DNA from: Thermodesulfovibrio sp. 3462-1
GTDB taxonomy: Bacteria > Nitrospirota > Thermodesulfovibrionia > Thermodesulfovibrionales > Thermodesulfovibrionaceae
Length of the DNA: 64,000 nt
Assembly (NCBI RefSeq): GCF_040451425.1
Contig: NZ_CP144374.1
Span: 682,001-746,000, forward strand
Reading direction: 5' to 3'
Under the pieces are notes generated by a model, which worked only from the letters and a program-made list of their open reading frames with translations, did not search any database and was not told the origin of the DNA. The translations under genes and the position numbers were made by a program. Shown piece after piece: positions 60,316-64,000 of this stretch (position 1 is its first letter; every line of letters starts with the position of its first letter).

Positions 60316-61929
60316 ATGCATGAAGAATTAGCCCTTAAAAATAACAGTAATATGGAACTAAGAAAACATCTTTTAATCTCTCTTGTGCTTATTATAATTG
60401 TTGGTGGAGTTAGTTTATTTTTTGCAATTGCGGTTAAAAATTTTGAGTTTCCAATACTTTCAACTCTTATATTCTTTCCTGTTGCTGGTGCAGCTCTGCT
60501 CACTATAATTCCAAGAGAAAGAGAAGAACTTATAAAGTTTTCAGCACTTATGATTTCAATTGCTGAGTTTATTTTTAGCATTCCTTTGTATATCTCATTT
60601 AACAGAACCACTCATGCGATGCAATTCAGAGAGGAGCATTTATGGATTCCTCAATGGGGAATCAAGTATTCTCTGGGAGTTGATGGAATCAGTGTTTTAT
60701 TTATTCTTCTCAGCAGTCTTCTTACAATTCTCTGTGTAACAGTTTCCTGGAAAGAAATTGATAAAAAAATAAAGGAGTTTTATGCTGCTTTACTTCTTAC
60801 TCATGCAGCCATGATTGGTGTTTTCATGAGTCTTGATATTTTCCTTTTTTATATTTTCTGGGAAGCAATGCTTATTCCAATGTATTTGATTATTGGAGTA
60901 TGGGGTGGTCCAAGAAGAATTTACTCAGCAATAAAGTTCTTTTTGTATACCTTTGTTGGAAGTGTACTTATGCTTGTTGGAATTCTTGTTTTATATTTCC
61001 ATACTGGAACTTCAGATATTCTTACATTAATGAAAATACCGTATCCTTATAAGATGCAGCTTTGGCTGTTCTGGGCTTTTTTTGCAGCCTTTGCAGTAAA
61101 AGTTCCAATGTGGCCAGTGCATACATGGCTACCGGATGCCCATACAGAAGCACCTACTGCAGGAAGCGTGATCCTTGCTGGAATTCTTATTAAAATGGGA
61201 GCATACGGTTTTTTAAGATTTAATCTTCCAATGTTTCCAGAAGCTACACTGGCAATGAAGCCTTTTATGATGATTCTTTCAGTTATTGCAATAATATACG
61301 GTGCTTTAATATGTCTTGTCCAAAAAGATTTAAAACGACTTATTGCTTACAGTTCTGTAAGTCACATGGGATTTGTAACACTTGGAATTTTTGCTCTCAA
61401 TCAGCAAGGAATTCAAGGTGGAATCCTTCAGATGCTCAATCATGGAATTGTTACAGGAGCTTTGTTTTTATGCGTAGGAATTGTTTATCAAAGAACCCAT
61501 ACGCGTCAGATAGCTCATTATGGAGGAGTTGCCACAGTAATGCCTGCTTATTCAGCATTTTTTATGGCCTTTACTCTTGCTTCAATTGGACTTCCAGGAA
61601 CAAATGGATTTATTGGTGAATTTTTGATCCTTCTTGGAGCATTTAAAGCATGGAAATTAATGTGTGTTTTTGCAGCAACTGCATTAATAATAGGTGCAGC
61701 TTATATGCTCTGGCTTTACCAGAGAGTTTTCTTTGAAAAAACAAATCCAGAGTTTCTCCATCACATCCAGGGCTATGGAGATTTAAATGCAAGAGAAATA
61801 ATCACACTTTTTCCCCTTCTGGTAGCAGTGTTATGGATAGGGTTCTATCCAAATGCTTTGTTAAGCTTTATGGATCAATCAGTTAAAGAACTTATTAATC
61901 ATGTAATTCAAGCGGGGGCGATAAAATGA
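60316..61929 (+). CDS. nuoM: Complex I antiporter-like subunit M, with extra N-terminal helix
   Basis: A proton-pumping subunit of 537 residues. Conserved blocks are FYIFWEAMLIPMYLIIGVWG, PVHTWLPDAHTEAPTAGSVILAG and LIAYSSVSHMGFV. Compared with the usual length of about 510, there is an N-terminal extension with a polar stretch and one additional hydrophobic helix (about 18-42). It starts 24 bp after nuoL and overlaps nuoN by 4 bp. Confidence 0.95.
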   Translation: MHEELALKNNSNMELRKHLLISLVLIIIVGGVSLFFAIAVKNFEFPILSTLIFFPVAGAALLTIIPREREELIKFSALMISIAEFIFSIPLYISFNRTTHAMQFREEHLWIPQWGIKYSLGVDGISVLFILLSSLLTILCVTVSWKEIDKKIKEFYAALLLTHAAMIGVFMSLDIFLFYIFWEAMLIPMYLIIGVWGGPRRIYSAIKFFLYTFVGSVLMLVGILVLYFHTGTSDILTLMKIPYPYKMQLWLFWAFFAAFAVKVPMWPVHTWLPDAHTEAPTAGSVILAGILIKMGAYGFLRFNLPMFPEATLAMKPFMMILSVIAIIYGALICLVQKDLKRLIAYSSVSHMGFVTLGIFALNQQGIQGGILQMLNHGIVTGALFLCVGIVYQRTHTRQIAHYGGVATVMPAYSAFFMAFTLASIGLPGTNGFIGEFLILLGAFKAWKLMCVFAATALIIGAAYMLWLYQRVFFEKTNPEFLHHIQGYGDLNAREIITLFPLLVAVLWIGFYPNALLSFMDQSVKELINHVIQAGAIK

Positions 61930-63302
61930 ATATACCTCAGATTCCTTTAAATTTTGATGCCTTAATTCCTGAAATTGCTCTTACAGGTTTTGCTTCATTA
62001 ATTTTACTTGTTGGTTTATTAAAAATTAGAAATGAAATTTTAATATGGAGCTCTGTAATATTTTTACTGTTTCTTGCTCTGGTTGTTCCATACTTTGAAG
62101 GAGAAGCATTTGGAGAAATGTTTTTAAATGATTTCCTCGCAGTATACTTAAAGCTGATAATAATTTTTGGAGCCATAATTTCTCTGCTTGTGCTTGCTTC
62201 TTATTTAAAAGAAAAACTTATTTTGCTTAATGAAAGTATAGCCCTTGTTCTTTTTTCAGCAATTGGCATGATGCTTCTTGTATCTGCAAGAGAACTGATA
62301 AGCTTTTTCGTTTCTTTTGAACTTATGTCTCTGAGCATATATATTCTCGTTGGTATAAAAAAATATGATTCAAGGTCAAATGAAGCTGCGGTTAAATATT
62401 TCATGCTTGGCGGGCTTTCTTCAGCAATTATGCTTTTTGGAATAGCTTTTCTCTATGGAGCAACAAATACAACAGATTTTTCAGTTATGATAAAAGCTCT
62501 TTCAAATCATGTTGCTCTGGCTTATACAGGTCTTGGACTTTTCCTGATCGGACTTTGTTTTAAAATAGCACTTGTTCCATTTCATATGTGGGCACCAGAT
62601 GTATATGAAGGGGCTCCAACTCCTGTTACTGCTTTTATATCAACTTTACCGAAAGTTGCTATTCTTGGTGCCTTTGGTAGAGTTTTAGTTGAAATTTTCA
62701 AAGGCTACTACATTGACTGGAGCAACTTTCTTATTGTGCTTTCAATTGCTACAATGGCAGTGGGAAATCTTTTTGCTCTTGTTCAGAAAAACATAAAAAG
62801 AATGCTTGCCTACTCCAGCATTGCCCATGCAGGTTATATAACAATTGGGTTAATTGTTGGAACATATGCAGGATTTAATGCAGTGGTTGTTTACATGCTG
62901 ATTTATACATTTATGAACATTGGTGCCTTTGCGATGGTAGAAGCTTTTAATGAAGAAAATATAGAAAATTATAAAGGACTTCACAAATTTCATCCTGCCC
63001 TTGCCCTGGCAATGTTGATATTTATGTTTTCACTTACAGGAGTGCCTCCAACAGCGGGATTTATAGTAAAATTTAATATTTTTCTTCAGGCAGTAAAAGC
63101 AGGATTTACATGGCTTGTGGTGATTGCCGTTCTTTTTACAGTTGTTTCAGCTTATTACTATTTGAGAATTGTGATGTATATGTATATGAAAGAGCCCGTG
63201 AAATCACCTGCCCCAATTTATTCAAAAGACCTTGAGATAGCAGTTGTTGTCTGTGCAACAGGTGTGATATTACTTGGTATTCTGCCGATATTTTTAATAT
63301 AA
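61926..63302 (+). CDS. nuoN: Complex I antiporter-like subunit N
   Basis: The third antiporter-like subunit, 458 residues with about fourteen helices. Conserved blocks are FEFMSLSIYILVG-type FELMSLSIYILVG, VPFHMWAPDVYEGAPTPVTAF and MLAYSSIAHAGYI. It is the last gene of the operon. No nuoE, nuoF or nuoG is present, so the complex is the eleven-subunit form. Confidence 0.96.
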   Translation: MNIPQIPLNFDALIPEIALTGFASLILLVGLLKIRNEILIWSSVIFLLFLALVVPYFEGEAFGEMFLNDFLAVYLKLIIIFGAIISLLVLASYLKEKLILLNESIALVLFSAIGMMLLVSARELISFFVSFELMSLSIYILVGIKKYDSRSNEAAVKYFMLGGLSSAIMLFGIAFLYGATNTTDFSVMIKALSNHVALAYTGLGLFLIGLCFKIALVPFHMWAPDVYEGAPTPVTAFISTLPKVAILGAFGRVLVEIFKGYYIDWSNFLIVLSIATMAVGNLFALVQKNIKRMLAYSSIAHAGYITIGLIVGTYAGFNAVVVYMLIYTFMNIGAFAMVEAFNEENIENYKGLHKFHPALALAMLIFMFSLTGVPPTAGFIVKFNIFLQAVKAGFTWLVVIAVLFTVVSAYYYLRIVMYMYMKEPVKSPAPIYSKDLEIAVVVCATGVILLGILPIFLI

Positions 63303-63333
63303 TCAATCTTTTATTCAATAATTGGCTGGAAAT

Positions 63334-63750
63334 CTATCTTACAACGAGAACAGGACATGGTGCTTGATTTATAATTTTAGTTATCAGGTCTTTACCAAAT
63401 AACTTTTTGATTGGATTGGTTTTTTCTGCCTGTAAAATTATTAAATCAACATTTTCCTCAACTGCGGCTTCCAGAATTTTTTCCTCAATATCACCTTCTT
63501 GTACTTTTATTTTTACTAAAGCTCTTTCAGATTCAGCAATATCTTTTACTTCATTAAAAAAAATCTTTATATTGCTATTTATTATATCAGCAACATTTTT
63601 AATTCCTGTTAAATGTAAATCTCCATCATAAGGTGGAATTATTTTTAAAATAGTTACCCAGCATCCTTCGTCTTTTGCCAGTTTTATTCCGTATTTTAAA
63701 ACATCATTTGAACCATTTACTGCAATTAATAATTTTCTGTAACCTTTCAT
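63334..63750 (-). CDS. Universal stress protein family member, ATP motif missing
   Basis: A 138-residue UspA-fold protein (YRKLLIAVNGSNDVLKYGIKLAK at the start, PCPVLVVR at the end). The usual ATP-binding pattern GxxGx9GS is not present; the corresponding part reads QAEKTNPIKKLFGKDLITK. It probably belongs to the non-ATP-binding group. Its ATG overlaps the stop of the second Usp gene (ATGA), so they are translated together. It converges on nuoN with 31 bp between stops and no visible terminator. Confidence 0.85.
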   Translation of the reverse strand: MKGYRKLLIAVNGSNDVLKYGIKLAKDEGCWVTILKIIPPYDGDLHLTGIKNVADIINSNIKIFFNEVKDIAESERALVKIKVQEGDIEEKILEAAVEENVDLIILQAEKTNPIKKLFGKDLITKIINQAPCPVLVVR

Positions 63751-64000
63751 TTTACAATTATTACAGGTACAGATGAATTAATAATAACTCTTTCTACATT
63801 GCTACCCATGATTGCCTTGTCAACACCTTTCCATCCATATGTTCCCATAATGATTAAATCGCAAAGCATTAAATTAGCTATTTGAACGATTTTTTCCGAT
63901 ATTGAACCTTCATGAACAATCTTTTTTACAGGAACATTAAATTTTAAAGCAATTTGCTCAGCTTCTGAAAGAATTTTTTTTGCCTCCTCAATTAAAGCAT
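63747..64000 (-). CDS. Universal stress protein, ATP-binding type (C-terminal part)
   Basis: The gene enters from the right edge; about 84 C-terminal residues are present. It has the full Usp ATP motif GTYGWKGVDKAIMGS followed by NVERVIINSSVPVIIVK. The first visible part, EEAKKILSEAEQIALKF, is the long helix before the third strand. It is the upstream member of a two-gene unit. Confidence 0.88.
   Translation of the reverse strand, partial: ALIEEAKKILSEAEQIALKFNVPVKKIVHEGSISEKIVQIANLMLCDLIIMGTYGWKGVDKAIMGSNVERVIINSSVPVIIVK

Noticed and set aside
1-64000. CRISPR arrays, insertion sequences, prophage or integron
   Set aside because: No regularly spaced repeats, transposase, integrase or phage proteins were seen, and composition is even across the window.

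Overview
The window is 64 kb of a low-GC, densely packed bacterial chromosome. Most genes abut or overlap by 4 to 35 bp. Gene content fits an anaerobic, probably thermophilic, Nitrospirota bacterium resembling Thermodesulfovibrio. It has a NADH-module-less complex I (nuoABCDHIJKLMN), a four-subunit pyruvate:ferredoxin oxidoreductase, a twin-arginine-exported selenocysteine formate dehydrogenase, several radical SAM enzymes and a Gram-negative envelope (Mla, Tat, TolC-type channel, lipoproteins). The organism assignment is inference from gene content and composition; no 16S gene is present.

Layout. 1-8.1 kb: the 3' part of a dcw division/cell-wall cluster (ftsW-murG-murC-murB-ddl-ftsQ-ftsA-ftsZ), followed by a radical SAM gene. 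9.7-14.8 kb, minus strand: dapA-recN, then a metallo-beta-lactamase/beta-CASP ribonuclease and a SPASM radical SAM protein with a PqqD-like N-terminus. 15-21 kb: thrS-infC-rpmI joined directly to rpmH-yidD-yidC-mnmE; rplT and rnpA are absent from their usual places, and thrS and infC both appear to start at AUA. 21-34 kb: a SurA/PrsA-like isomerase (minus), an Mla-type lipid transport operon containing a TolC-like gene, then a degenerate receiver, valS, an unknown beta-helix-like protein, nadC, purM and a two-component pair ending in a sigma-54 activator. 34-38 kb: formate dehydrogenase with an in-frame UGA, preceded by a candidate sigma-54 promoter and a strongly structured leader. 38-50 kb: a mixed region with radical SAM/hemW, a degenerate DegP-like protein, tilS, a DsbC-like lipoprotein, a LysR regulator, an outer-membrane protein, tatA-tatC, a YchF-like GTPase, a CZB-domain chemoreceptor, tRNA-Ser(GCU) and dedA. 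50-63.3 kb: porGDAB, a clear terminator, then the eleven-gene nuo operon. 63.3-64 kb: two universal stress proteins, the second cut by the window end.

How the genes work together. Pyruvate oxidation by PorGDAB would supply reduced ferredoxin. The adjacent complex I lacks NuoEFG and is a plausible ferredoxin-coupled proton pump. Formate oxidation outside the membrane would add a second electron source, and its gene order suggests control by the upstream HK/sigma-54 regulator pair.

The most unusual signals are regulatory. Rare AUA start codons are used by two adjacent translation genes. A recurring set of promoters has its -10 box 5 to 11 bp before the ATG, so the mRNAs should be leaderless. 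The formate dehydrogenase leader folds into two long hairpins. No mobile element, CRISPR array or phage gene was seen.
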